This document shows positions 45,811-56,626 of a stretch of DNA of 64,000 bases, piece by piece. The translations under genes and the position numbers were made by a program. This DNA comes from Bacillus vallismortis (lineage in GTDB: Bacteria; Bacillota; Bacilli; Bacillales; Bacillaceae). Location of the stretch: contig NZ_CP026362.1 of NCBI RefSeq assembly GCF_004116955.1, positions 2,552,501 through 2,616,500 on the forward strand. Reading direction: 5' to 3'. Position 1 is the first letter of the stretch. The number at the start of each line of letters is the position of its first letter. A model generated the notes under the pieces. It ran no database searches and was not told where the DNA came from. It saw nothing but the letters and a program-made list of their open reading frames with translations.

Positions 45811-47616
45811 ATTTCTCAAATTGGCTTTCATATAAGTCACTGTAAAATCCTTTTTGCCGAATCAGCTCGTCATGGCTACCTTTTTCAATCATTTCGCCGT
45901 CTTTCAGTACCACAATCTGGTCCGCTCTTTGAATGGTGTTCAGCCTGTGGGCGATGATGACGCTTGTTCTTCCCTCCATTAAACGGGCGAGCGCTTCTTG
46001 AATGTTGACTTCTGTGACGGTATCAATGTTGCTTGTTGCTTCATCCAAAATAAGAAGAACCGGATCGGCAAGCACCGCCCTCGCGATGGAAAGCAATTGT
46101 TTCTGTCCTTGGCTAATGCCTGATCCATCTTGCGTCAGCACTGTATCATACCCTTTTGGCAGCCTTTCAATAAAACTGTGGGCATTCGCTGTTTTTGCAG
46201 CGGCTTCGACTTCCTGATCAGATGCATCGAGCCTGCCGTAGCGGATATTTTCTCTGATCGTTCCCTGGAACAAGAACGAATCCTGAAGGACAAACCCCAT
46301 GTTTTTCCTTAGGCTTGAGCGAGTAACGGATCTGTACCGTCGATTAAAATCGTTCCCTCTTTAGGTTCGTAAAAACGCGCGAGCAGGTTGGTGACGGTGG
46401 TTTTCCCCGCTCCCGTCGGCCCGACAAACGCGATGGACTGCCCGGCAGGCACGGTAAACTGCAAATGCTTCAATGTCTGCTGCCCCTCGTCGTAACCGAA
46501 GGACACATTCCGGAATTCAATACTGCCGGTTTGAATCGGCTGATGTACGGCATTCCTTTCATCCTCGCGCTCCTCTTTTTCATCAAGCACGTCAAACACC
46601 CGTTCAGCGCCAGCAATCGCGGACAGCATCGTATTAAACTGATTCGCCAGATCGTTTAAAGGGCGTGTAAATTGCCTTGAATACTCGGCAAAAACGACAA
46701 TAGTGCCGATCGAGATCCAGCCTTTCAGCGCGAACAAACCGCCGATTGCCGCAATCAACGTAAAGCTTAAGTTATTCAAAGAGTTCATGACTTTCGGGAT
46801 AAACCCGGAAATCGTCTGTGCCCAGAAGCCCGAGGTCTTGAGCGCAGCGTTTTTTTTGAGAAACTCTGCAGTCATCTGCTTTTCTCGCGAATAAGCTTTG
46901 ATGACCTTTGCACCCGAAACAGACTCCTCAATATATCCATTCAGCTCACCAAGGTTTTTCTGCTGTTCTTTAAACAGCTTTCCCGTCCTGTTGGTGATCC
47001 ATTTCAGGCTCGCTGCCATCACCGGAATGATGGTCAGGGTAATCACTGTAAGAAGCGGACTCATGTACAGCATGACTGCAACCGTTCCAACAAAGGTGAT
47101 GACACTTGATAATATTTGAATGACCGACGTGTTTAAGGTCGAGCTGACATTTTCGATGTCATTTGTCACCCGGCTCATCAGCTCGCCGTGCCGCTGTTTA
47201 TCAAAAAACGGAATTGGCAGCTCGTGCAGATGGGTGAACAGCTCGCTTCTCATTCTGAACACAGTGCCTTGCGAAACCGTAATCATCCAATAGTTTTGAA
47301 ACCAGAGCGACAAAGACTGAATCACGTAAATGGAGAGCAAAAGAAGCAAAACGGGTGTCAAGCCGCTGACTGTTTTTCCAACGATAAAATGGTCGATGGC
47401 CTTTCCGATCACAAAGGGGCCAAGGAGACCAAATATGGCGCTGATGACAACCATCAGCATGACAAGGATGAGCAGTCCTTTTCGTTCAGCCAAGTAAGAC
47501 CAGATTCGCTTCAGTGTGCCTTTTGCATCCTTTGCTTTCGCCCGTTTTTTCGCATTTTCATTTTTATCGATTGGCAGTTTAGGATATTGGAAAGGTTTGC
47601 GGATGTCTTTTAGCAT
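45809..47616 (-). pseudogene. yfiC: yfiC, ABC exporter half-subunit, frameshifted in the ATPase domain
   Basis: Two adjacent frames make up one half-transporter of about 600 aa. 47616-46309 gives six membrane helices and Walker A (GPTGAGKTT) but ends after ILIDGTDPLLAQA. 46300-45809 gives MGFVLQDSFLF, the signature region SGISQGQ and Walker [13 protein letters not shown] in another frame. Between GTD and TRSSLRKNMGF only five bases (46325-46329) remain where the paralogue YgaD has four codons, so seven bases appear to be missing. The signature SQGQ is non-canonical, as usual in the degenerate half of a heterodimer. Its start overlaps yfiB by 7 nt. Confidence 0.88.
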
Positions 47617-49331
47617 GACTCGCTTCCCTCCCTTCCGAATTGCGATTCGTAAATGCGCTTGTATAAGTGCGATTCAGAAAGCAGCTCACTGTGTGTGCCT
47701 TTTTCAATTAGCTCGCCATCCTCAAGCAGCAAAATCTGATCAGCTTTCATCGCCGTGGTCATTTTTTGCGTAATAATCAAAGTTGTGCACTCATATGTGC
47801 TGACCGCCTCAAGCAGCTTCGCCTCCGTTTGCAGGTCGAGTGCGCTTGTGCTGTCATCTAAGAGGAGAATGGCCGGCTTTCGGATCAATGCCCGCGCAAT
47901 GGAAATCCGCTGCTTCTGGCCGCCGGACAAGTTGACGCCTCTTTGTCCCAATACCGTGTCATATCCATTTGGGAGCTTCATAATCGTTTCATGAATTTGC
48001 GCATGTTTGGCCGCTTCCATTATTTCATCAAGTGAAGCATTTTCTTTGCCCCAAGCGATGTTTTCTTTGATTGTGCCGGAAAACAGGAGCACTTCCTGCG
48101 GTACATAGCCAATTTGCTTGCGAAGCCCCTCGGCCGGAACATCACGAATCGGCTTTTCATCTATGTAAATCCGGCCTGAATCCGGCTGATAAAGCCGGGG
48201 AATGAGCTGGAAGAGCGTGGACTTGCCCGATCCCGTCGCTCCGAGAATCGCGATTCTTTCCCTTGGATTTACGGAAAATGAGACATCTCGCAGTGCTTCT
48301 CTGTCCATGTCAGGATAACGAAAGGATACATGCTGAAACACAATCCGTCCCGACAAACGTTCAGATATGACGCCTTCCTCCCGCTCATCACCTTCCGTTT
48401 CAAGCACTTCGCCGATCCTATCCCCTGAAGCCTTCGCCCGGGTGAAAATCATAATCAAAAACGGAAACATCGAAAGCGCGCCCGTCATTCGTGTTGCGTA
48501 GTTAATAATCGCAACAACATCGCCGACCTGAGTGCCGCCGCTTGTGATACTGGAGGCCCCTGCCCACAAAATCAACAGGATGCAGAGGTTCATCAGCAGC
48601 ATCAGCACAGGCATCGTGAATTCCACAAGCTGAAAGGCTGAAACCGTTTTTTCCATCAGCCTCGTGTTGGCTTTGATAAATCGTTTGACCTCGTGGCTGC
48701 CGCGAAGCAGCGCTTTGATCAGCTTCATCGCGGTTAGGTTTTCCTGCATGACGGTGTTCACCTGATCCAGCCGTTTCTGCACGGAGCGGAACAGCGCCCC
48801 GCCCTTCTTTAATACCCAAAGCAAAAACAAGATCAGGATCGGGATCGTCACAAGCAGAAAAAAGCCGAGCTTCACATTAACGGCGAGTGACAGCACAATG
48901 CCGCCTGCAATCATTAACGGAGCCCGCAGCATAAACCGCAAACCCATAAAAATCATATTTTGAACCTGTGTGACGTCGTTTGTCAGTCTTGTGATATACG
49001 AAGAGGACGAAAACTGTCCAAATGTAGAATAGGAGAAGGACTGGATTTTTTGAAAAAGTCCTTTTCTCGTATCGTAGGAAAAGCTTTGGCTGACATGGGC
49101 GGCATAAAAGGAATTCAGCATCCCCGCCGCAAATGATAACGCGGTCAGTCCAATCATGACCGTGCCCCATGTCCACACATGACGGAGATCTTGCTTCAAA
49201 ATCCCATCGTCGATGATTTTTGCGATCAATAAAGGCTGCATCAGTTCAACCGCAAGCTCCGTCAGCATGAGAGCCAGAGCAATTCCCACCAGCAATGAGT
49301 GTGGTTTTAAAAACGATAAAGCCTTTTGCAT
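47610..49331 (-). CDS. yfiB: YfiB, ABC exporter half-subunit
   Basis: A 573-aa half-transporter with six helices and an ATPase domain (Walker A GATGSGKST, signature LSGGQ). Walker B reads ILLLDDSTSALD, with Asp in place of the catalytic Glu, so the ATP site formed by YfiB Walker motifs is degenerate. A canonical partner is therefore needed, and that partner is YfiC, which is frameshifted here. GGGGG lies 7 nt before the ATG. Family members export drugs or peptides; the substrate is unknown. Confidence 0.9.
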   Translation of the reverse strand: MQKALSFLKPHSLLVGIALALMLTELAVELMQPLLIAKIIDDGILKQDLRHVWTWGTVMIGLTALSFAAGMLNSFYAAHVSQSFSYDTRKGLFQKIQSFSYSTFGQFSSSSYITRLTNDVTQVQNMIFMGLRFMLRAPLMIAGGIVLSLAVNVKLGFFLLVTIPILILFLLWVLKKGGALFRSVQKRLDQVNTVMQENLTAMKLIKALLRGSHEVKRFIKANTRLMEKTVSAFQLVEFTMPVLMLLMNLCILLILWAGASSITSGGTQVGDVVAIINYATRMTGALSMFPFLIMIFTRAKASGDRIGEVLETEGDEREEGVISERLSGRIVFQHVSFRYPDMDREALRDVSFSVNPRERIAILGATGSGKSTLFQLIPRLYQPDSGRIYIDEKPIRDVPAEGLRKQIGYVPQEVLLFSGTIKENIAWGKENASLDEIMEAAKHAQIHETIMKLPNGYDTVLGQRGVNLSGGQKQRISIARALIRKPAILLLDDSTSALDLQTEAKLLEAVSTYECTTLIITQKMTTAMKADQILLLEDGELIEKGTHSELLSESHLYKRIYESQFGREGSESC

Positions 49332-49403
49332 GTGAAAGCCCCCAAACCCCTTTTTACTCGATTATCTTTTTCTTTACTTTACTATGATGGCCTTTTTGAC
49401 GGC

Positions 49404-49430
49404 AAACGAAAACCCTCCCGAACAGGAGGG
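49404..49430 (-). terminator. malP terminator
   Basis: CCCTCC and GGAGGG pair around CGAACA, with TTTTCGTTT following on the minus strand, 7 nt after the malP stop. Confidence 0.82.
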
Positions 49431-49436
49431 CTGGCT

Positions 49437-51023
49437 TTATTGATTCAATATTTTTTCCACACGCTCCCGCATTTGCGGAACGCTCAATCCGACAATCACT
49501 TGAAAGGCTTTCCCGTTCCTGACGACACCGTGAGCGCCCAGCGCGCGGAAGACGCTGTCGGGTTCAACCTTTGTTTCATCCTTGACGCTGACTCTGAGGC
49601 GGGTGGCGCAGTTTGTGACTTCTGTGATGTTGTCTTTTCCGCCCAATGCTTCAATATACAAAACGGCGGTGTCAGCTGCCGTTTCAGCAGCGGCGGCTGT
49701 TTCGTCCCTTTTGTTTTTTCTGTCTCTGTATTCTTTTTTCGAATACAGCTTTGTTTCCTGCTGGTCATCCTTTTCCCTTCCTGGTGTGGCGATATTGAAT
49801 TTGAGGATTAAAAACCGGAAGACGAAAAAATAAATAGCTGTAAAAGAGAGACCGATCACAATTTGATACACATACGTCATACCGTGGCTGCCAAAGAGCG
49901 GTATCCAGTTCAAGGTGGCCGCTTCAATCAGCCCGCCTCCCATGTTTCCGACGACACCCGCCAAATACATAACCGTTGACATTGATGCGGCAAGCACGGC
50001 GTGAACCGCAAATAAGAAAGGAGAGATGAAAAGAAAAGTGAACTCAATCGGCTCTGTAATACCGGCGACAATCGCCGTCAGCGTGACAGGAATCAGCAGT
50101 CCTGCGACGAGTTTTTTCTTTTCCTTGCTGGCTGTGGCATAAAACGCCAGAGCGATCCCCGGAATGCCGAAGATTTTCGAGTTGCCGTGGAGCGCGAAGC
50201 CGCCTTGCGGGAAGAGCTCCTTCAGCGGTTTGGCGCTTTGCGAATATTCGCCGAGATGCTGCGCCCAATACGTGACGATGCCGCCTTCCGCTACAGCAGG
50301 CCCATAAATAAACGGGGTGTAAATAAAATGATGAAGACCCGTCGGGATCAAAATCCGTTCCAAAAACGTGTAAATCCAAACGCCCACTGCTCCGGAAGCG
50401 ACCAGGAAGCTTTGCATCGAGGCAATTCCCGATTGAACCATCGGCCAAATATAAGATACGGCCAAGGCGATCGGGATCATAATGAAGAAGGAAATCATCA
50501 CGATATACGTTGAGCCTTGAAAGATGCCGAGAAAATCGGGCAGTTTTTTATCAAAATAGCGGTTATGCAAAAAGACGACAATCGAGGAAATAAAGATGGC
50601 TCCGATAATGTTGGTATCAAGCGTTTTAATGCCCGCGATCATCGTTAACCCGCTCGTTCCGCCGGCCTCTTGGTTCATATCGACGCCAAATGCGCCTCCC
50701 CATACCGTCAAGATCGAGCTGACAAAGTAATTGAATGTCAAGTAAACCGTAAGCGCTTCCAAACAAGCGCGTGCCTGAGCTTTCTTCGCCAAAGCAACCG
50801 GGATGCCAATAGCGAATAAAAGCGGCATTTGATTAAATACTGTCCAGCCGCCCTGCTCAATGATATACCAGCACTGGTACCATAACCCGTCAGGATTCGC
50901 GAGCGGGCCCATGAGGGTTTTATTTTTAAAGAGCGTGCTGACACCGACGATAATGCCGGCGAACGCGAACAATAGAACAGGCACAAACATCGCGCTTCCA
51001 AAGCGCTGAATTTTTTGCATCAT
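49437..51023 (-). CDS. malP: MalP, maltose PTS enzyme IICB
   Basis: A 528-aa phosphotransferase component. The membrane IIC domain (about 1-420) is followed by a linker and the IIB domain with the phosphorylated Cys in EVTNCATRLRV (about residue 467). It imports maltose as maltose 6'-phosphate using a IIA supplied elsewhere, as no IIA domain is present. GGGGG lies 8 nt before the first ATG. It is the third gene of malA-malR-malP and is followed by a terminator. Confidence 0.93.
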   Translation of the reverse strand: MMQKIQRFGSAMFVPVLLFAFAGIIVGVSTLFKNKTLMGPLANPDGLWYQCWYIIEQGGWTVFNQMPLLFAIGIPVALAKKAQARACLEALTVYLTFNYFVSSILTVWGGAFGVDMNQEAGGTSGLTMIAGIKTLDTNIIGAIFISSIVVFLHNRYFDKKLPDFLGIFQGSTYIVMISFFIMIPIALAVSYIWPMVQSGIASMQSFLVASGAVGVWIYTFLERILIPTGLHHFIYTPFIYGPAVAEGGIVTYWAQHLGEYSQSAKPLKELFPQGGFALHGNSKIFGIPGIALAFYATASKEKKKLVAGLLIPVTLTAIVAGITEPIEFTFLFISPFLFAVHAVLAASMSTVMYLAGVVGNMGGGLIEAATLNWIPLFGSHGMTYVYQIVIGLSFTAIYFFVFRFLILKFNIATPGREKDDQQETKLYSKKEYRDRKNKRDETAAAAETAADTAVLYIEALGGKDNITEVTNCATRLRVSVKDETKVEPDSVFRALGAHGVVRNGKAFQVIVGLSVPQMRERVEKILNQ

Positions 51024-51038
51024 ACCAGAAACCCCCTG

Positions 51039-51803
51039 CTACTCAATGTCATTTTTTTCTGCCTCTTTGTAATCAACATATGCGCGGAACAATGCTTCGC
51101 CAACGAGAAAAAACGGTGCAAAAGCGACAATTTCCGTTTTATCGCTTAATGTCACAGGTTTGCTTGTCGCATAAAGGTTATGCGGCGTCAGCTGGGCGAG
51201 GACATTGTTTTTTAAATTTGTAATGGAAATAAAGGGAATCCCCTTTGCAGAAAGCGTTCTTGCCTGAGGAATCAGCTCCGGCGTTTCTCCGGAAAGAGAA
51301 ATGATGATAAACAGATCGTTTACTTTAAAATCATCGCGCATCAGATGAAATTCATTTCTGTCTTCAATCAAAATGAGATACCGATGGCGCGGAATAAACA
51401 TTCTTTGCAGATCGCGGGCGCATATCTTTTGCGCATTTCCCGATCCGTACACGAAAATGCGGTCAGCTTCATCAATCAGCTGGCACATGTCCGTCATGTC
51501 CTTTGTCCTTAAGAACTTCAAATTCGCCTCCATATCGTCAAGCAGCTTTTGAAAACTCATACTCTCGCCTTCTTCCGGCTGATCTTCCCACTTTAAAAAG
51601 ACGCGAAATTCACTGTAGCCGCTGAAACCGAGCTTTTGGGCAAGCCGCAAAATCGAGGAACGCGATACGCTGCAAGCTTTGGCCAGCGCGTCGATTCCAA
51701 GGTGATAGCACGTGTGCTTATGATTCAATATATATTTCAAAATATGAAAATCGTTGTCATTTAATTTACTGTAGTGCTGATTAATCAGTTCTTCGAGCTT
51801 CAT
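51039..51803 (-). CDS. malR: MalR (GlvR), RpiR-family activator of the maltose operon
   Basis: A 254-aa regulator. The N-terminal helix-turn-helix (about 20-75, ALAKACSVSRSSILRLAQKLG) is followed by a sugar-phosphate-binding SIS domain (about 105-240, FVYGSGNAQKICARDLQ and IISLSGETPELI). In B. subtilis it activates malARP when maltose is present. It is encoded between malA and malP. The start at 51803 follows GGGGGAT; an upstream extension is not used. Confidence 0.92.
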   Translation of the reverse strand: MKLEELINQHYSKLNDNDFHILKYILNHKHTCYHLGIDALAKACSVSRSSILRLAQKLGFSGYSEFRVFLKWEDQPEEGESMSFQKLLDDMEANLKFLRTKDMTDMCQLIDEADRIFVYGSGNAQKICARDLQRMFIPRHRYLILIEDRNEFHLMRDDFKVNDLFIIISLSGETPELIPQARTLSAKGIPFISITNLKNNVLAQLTPHNLYATSKPVTLSDKTEIVAFAPFFLVGEALFRAYVDYKEAEKNDIE

Positions 51804-51867
51804 ATCAGATCCCCCCATTTTCTTTCTATTATATACAATTACAAATTTGAAAATGGGGGAATTTCAG

Positions 51868-53256
<1,389 letters not shown>

Positions 53257-53449
53257 TCATGGGAAGGCCCGTTCCGTAACACGTTTGGCGCACTTAGGTC
53301 ATTTGATCAACTTTAGTGTTTTTTCTCATAGGGCGGGAAATTTCTCGAGTTGCATTGAGAATTAGCAAAAAGAATAAACCAACCTAACATACCTTATTAT
53401 TATCAAATAAATGTTAGTTAAAAGTGAATGTACCAGGAGAGGATATCAA

Positions 53450-53946
53450 TTGAAAAAAGACAATGGTTTTTTACCCCAAAAAAATAAATGAAGCATTACT
53501 AATAGGCACTATTTTACAGATACCATTTGGGATTTCACTTTCTGCATGCTTTATTGATTAATAGACAGTGAGACTCCTCGGGAGATAATATATATAATGA
53601 TTTTTGTTATTTTCTTTATTATCCCGCTATGTTTACATATTTCTGGTTAAAAAAATATCCAAATCTAAAGAAAAATGTTAGTCCATTTAAAACCATAATA
53701 GTAGGTACTAATTATTAAGGAGAAACACTGTGAGAAATATACGGGTTACTTATATTAGAAAAATCTTTTTTATCCTTCATTTGCTCCTTATGACGGGTAC
53801 TGACACTCGGAGTCTCATTAGTTCCCGACATGACAATAAAACAAAAATTGATTTTATTGATCATTATGTATGTAATGAGCAGCTTGTTTATATTTTTTTA
53901 TTTTGTATTAAATATGGTTATAAAATCTGTTTTTCATAAATCGTAA
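53450..53946 (+). pseudogene. decayed small membrane-protein frames
   Basis: An AT-rich strip with broken reading frames. After AGGAGAGG, a TTG opens MKKDNGF but the frame soon stops. With one T fewer in the run near 53467 it continues as KKINEALLIGTILQIPFGI to a stop at 53561. A further hydrophobic piece (MIFVIFFIIP, from 53597) leads, after a frame change, into MFTYFWLKKYPNLKK (53629-53718). Next, AAGGAG precedes a GTG frame (53730-53939). A shifted frame, MTIKQKLILLIIMYVMSS (53830-53946), looks more protein-like. It may be remnants of two small membrane genes. No family is recognised. Confidence 0.45.
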
Positions 53947-53995
53947 GCAATTGACCCTTCATTTTTAGACCTATAGTGAATAGTGCAATTTGTTT

Positions 53996-54022
53996 AGAGC
54001 CTAATTTTCAGGCTCTTTTTTA
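53996..54022 (+). terminator. terminator after the decayed frames
   Basis: AGAGCCT and AGGCTCT pair around AATTTTC, followed by six T. The rest of 54023-54280 holds no gene or clear promoter that I can see. Confidence 0.8.
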
Positions 54023-54280
54023 TATACTGTTAGCTCAAAAACATCCGTCTCCCTCATGAAAAAACACCTAATATTAAGCTGATTCCCTCGTGTGGATTCA
54101 TTTTTTTACCTTTTTTGTAATCTCAAAGTCTCATCAACTATGAAATTTAAGTGAATATACGCCCTTCCAGTTCTTATGAAAAGGTTCTTTTGTACGATTC
54201 GGATACATGCCGAATTATTTATAATCATTTATAGAATACATCCATTTGTGCGTGAATTTAGAAAAGGCAGGGGACAAAAG

Positions 54281-54595
54281 TTGGACTCATATAAAGTCAT
54301 TGAGCTGGCAAACAAGTACAGTGCGGCCGCGGAAGAGGTCAGAAGCTCCAAAATGCTGCTTGAATCCCGGTTATCTGCAATGGGGGATGATTGGCAAGGG
54401 AAAGCAAGAGATTCGTTTGACCAGGATTTCGAGGAAACGAAAGCCGCCTACGATCAATTCGAACAGGAGCTGCTTGAAACGAGCCAGGAGCTGAAGGCCG
54501 CCGCCGCCAAAATCGAAGAACGAAAAGCTGAAATTGCCAGAATGGAAGAACTGGAGCGTAAAGCCAGAGAGGAAAGACATAAACTCAGGGGGTGA
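54281..54595 (+). CDS. yfjA: YfjA, WXG100-type secretion partner
   Basis: A 104-aa helical hairpin protein. The turn GDDWQGKARDSF (about residues 34-45) carries the WxG motif and long heptad-patterned helices flank it, the WXG100/ESAT-6-like layout used in type VII secretion. The start is TTG at 54281, 7 nt after CAGGGGA; the longer frame has a hydrophobic, unconserved extension. It is the first gene of yfjABCD, with yfjB 5 nt downstream. It probably acts as a co-secreted partner or chaperone of YfjB, which is an inference. Confidence 0.85.
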   Translation: MDSYKVIELANKYSAAAEEVRSSKMLLESRLSAMGDDWQGKARDSFDQDFEETKAAYDQFEQELLETSQELKAAAAKIEERKAEIARMEELERKAREERHKLRG

Positions 54596-54600
54596 ACAGT

Positions 54601-55824
54601 GTGTCAGGAAACATTGCAGTTGATCCGGACAAGCTCGAACAGCTGGCAAATGATGTTGTCACTGAATTAACCGATATGGAAAACAAATATAAGGACCTGC
54701 ATGCGGAGCTGGGGCAGATGATTTTGCAATGCGATCCCCGCTATAGCAGCTGTTTTTCCGGAGTCGGCGATGCGTGGAGTTCAGGAAAAGCGCTTGTCAC
54801 CAAGCTGAGTGACAATGACATTTTCATCAGGAAAACGGGCGATAAATTTGTTGAACAGGATGATCTATTACGAAAGCTTTATCATGCGTACGACAAATAT
54901 GGGACAATGACAAGCTTAACCGCTCTCATGCTGACGCAGGGAAAATACTACGGACTCGGGCTTACGACATTCGAAAAACAGCCAAGCGGCTTACATGCCG
55001 CCCGTCATTCGAAGCTACTCTTGGATATTTCCGGAGCTGTCGACAGGTCACGTTATCAAAAAGCGGCCAGAGTGCTTTTGAATCCTAAATATTTATTTAA
55101 AAAGACAAACCGGCCATTTTCAGATTTGGTACATAAAAAGTTTACAAAGTACTTTCCTCAGGATACGGTGGATTTTTCAAACAGTGTCAGAAGCTACACA
55201 AGAGGATTTCTTAATGAAGCCGGCGTACGCTCAACTTTGAAGGATGTCGGAAAAACAGGCTTGAAATTTGCAAAAGGAAATGCCATAACCGCCACACTGC
55301 TCACCGGTGCGACCGAAACATTCGGAGCAGGCTTGAAAATAGCTGAAAATTATGCGAAATACCAAGACAAACCGGACGTTCTCAAGCGTGAAAACGCCAA
55401 GGCCGTCGGGAATGCTGTGAATAATACGATTTTCATCGCAGGAGGGGCAACGGCAGGCGCTGTCGTCGGCGGCGCCCTTGGAAGTGTGTTAGGCCCTGTT
55501 GGTACAGTAATCGGAGGTACAATCGGAGCAACAGCAGGAGGCTTTGTTGGGGAAAAAATCGCAAAATTTACATCAGGCTTTGCTGAAAAAGCAGCTATCA
55601 AGCTGAAAGAGCCGATTCACGCTGTCGTTGATACGGCCAAAAAAGGATTGGAATCAGCCGGCAAAGTCGTCAAATCGGTAAATGACGGGATAGATGCAGC
55701 AAATAAAACGATACATAAAGGGATAGACAGCGCGAAAAAAGGAATGGAAAAAGCAAAGAAAACAGCGGATTCGCTTATACATGGCGCAACCCATTTCCTC
55801 AAAGGGAAATTTTCATTTGGATAG
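54601..55824 (+). CDS. yfjB: YfjB, putative type VII effector with glycine-zipper domain
   Basis: A 407-aa protein. Residues 1-100 resemble a WXG100-like helical domain (GVGDAWSSGKALV near 55-67, with Wx2G). About 105-275 has no recognised family. Residues 281-317 form a hydrophobic glycine zipper with repeated GxxxG (TAGAVVGGALGSVLGPVG). The C-terminal 85 residues are Lys-rich amphipathic repeats (KKGLESAGK, KKGMEKAKK). Glycine zippers occur in membrane-inserting toxins such as the staphylococcal type VII toxin TspA. The start is GTG 54601 after GGGGGTGA; GTG 54592 is too close. The function is not established. Confidence 0.82.
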   Translation: MSGNIAVDPDKLEQLANDVVTELTDMENKYKDLHAELGQMILQCDPRYSSCFSGVGDAWSSGKALVTKLSDNDIFIRKTGDKFVEQDDLLRKLYHAYDKYGTMTSLTALMLTQGKYYGLGLTTFEKQPSGLHAARHSKLLLDISGAVDRSRYQKAARVLLNPKYLFKKTNRPFSDLVHKKFTKYFPQDTVDFSNSVRSYTRGFLNEAGVRSTLKDVGKTGLKFAKGNAITATLLTGATETFGAGLKIAENYAKYQDKPDVLKRENAKAVGNAVNNTIFIAGGATAGAVVGGALGSVLGPVGTVIGGTIGATAGGFVGEKIAKFTSGFAEKAAIKLKEPIHAVVDTAKKGLESAGKVVKSVNDGIDAANKTIHKGIDSAKKGMEKAKKTADSLIHGATHFLKGKFSFG

Positions 55825-55835
55825 GAGAATAATCA

Positions 55836-56603
55836 ATGAAGCAGTTTACGATCAGCATAGAAGAACTCTTATTTTGTTTTTACAGCGAAGGGTTTTTTGA
55901 ACAAGGCATGGCCTTGAAGCAAGCCTATTTTCCGGAAATAGAGGATGAACAGCTCGGCGCTTTGTTTGAAGCGGCGTGCCGCTCACTCCTAGCCAAGGAT
56001 GCGGCGGAATATCGGAATCACCAATATCGGTTAAAGGACGAGTACTGTCCGTTTATCCACGTATTAAACGACGCGGATTATACAGTGAAACTGTCCAAAT
56101 TTGATGAACAAGGCAAAGAACAGAATGTTTCCTGCCATGTTTCTAAGTTCGGCACTTACTCTCATGAACTGCTGTTTGATGAACAAGTGCACAGCATTAA
56201 TAAAATGGATTCAAATGACGGATTACTTTCTAAAACATCGGATTTTTTAAATATAATAGATGCAGAGGATCACAAAGAATCATTGATGACTCTGACATCA
56301 ACCGAATTTGAATTGCTTCTGGAGGGTGCTTCAGACACTCCCACACATCTGAAAGAGTTTCTACATAAGCATGACCACCAAGAGGATGTTACTCGATTCG
56401 TAAATGATTTGGCTTTGCGAAAAGGGAAAATGGATACGCTGATGCGCCTTGTTTATGACAAAGACAACTCGCCTGAAGTGGCTGACATGGCTTTCGTCTT
56501 GCCTGGGAGCCGTCATACTTGGCTGGTAACATGTATCACCCAAAATGAATTTTCTATCGTGCCAGCAAATAAAGATGTGGTAAAAGAATTACTTTTTTGC
56601 TAA
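55836..56603 (+). CDS. yfjC: YfjC, soluble protein of the yfj operon
   Basis: A 255-aa acidic cytosolic protein without signal, membrane segment or recognised motif. The C-terminal part (LPGSRHTWLVTCITQNEF, about 228-245) reads as beta strands. AGGAGA lies 7 nt before the ATG, 11 nt after yfjB. Genes in this position in type VII operons often encode adaptors or chaperones for the effector; a distant EspG-like role is possible. I cannot assign a family from sequence alone. Confidence 0.8.
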   Translation: MKQFTISIEELLFCFYSEGFFEQGMALKQAYFPEIEDEQLGALFEAACRSLLAKDAAEYRNHQYRLKDEYCPFIHVLNDADYTVKLSKFDEQGKEQNVSCHVSKFGTYSHELLFDEQVHSINKMDSNDGLLSKTSDFLNIIDAEDHKESLMTLTSTEFELLLEGASDTPTHLKEFLHKHDHQEDVTRFVNDLALRKGKMDTLMRLVYDKDNSPEVADMAFVLPGSRHTWLVTCITQNEFSIVPANKDVVKELLFC

Positions 56604-56626
56604 AGAGCGATAAAGGAGAATAGCAA

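Noticed and set aside
48502-48819. Minus-strand frame of 105 codons within yfiB
   Set aside because: It is a shifted frame inside a well-supported ABC transporter gene.
53465-53470. Programmed frameshift at the T6 run
   Set aside because: There is no stimulatory structure or conserved downstream gene; simple decay explains several broken frames in the same strip.
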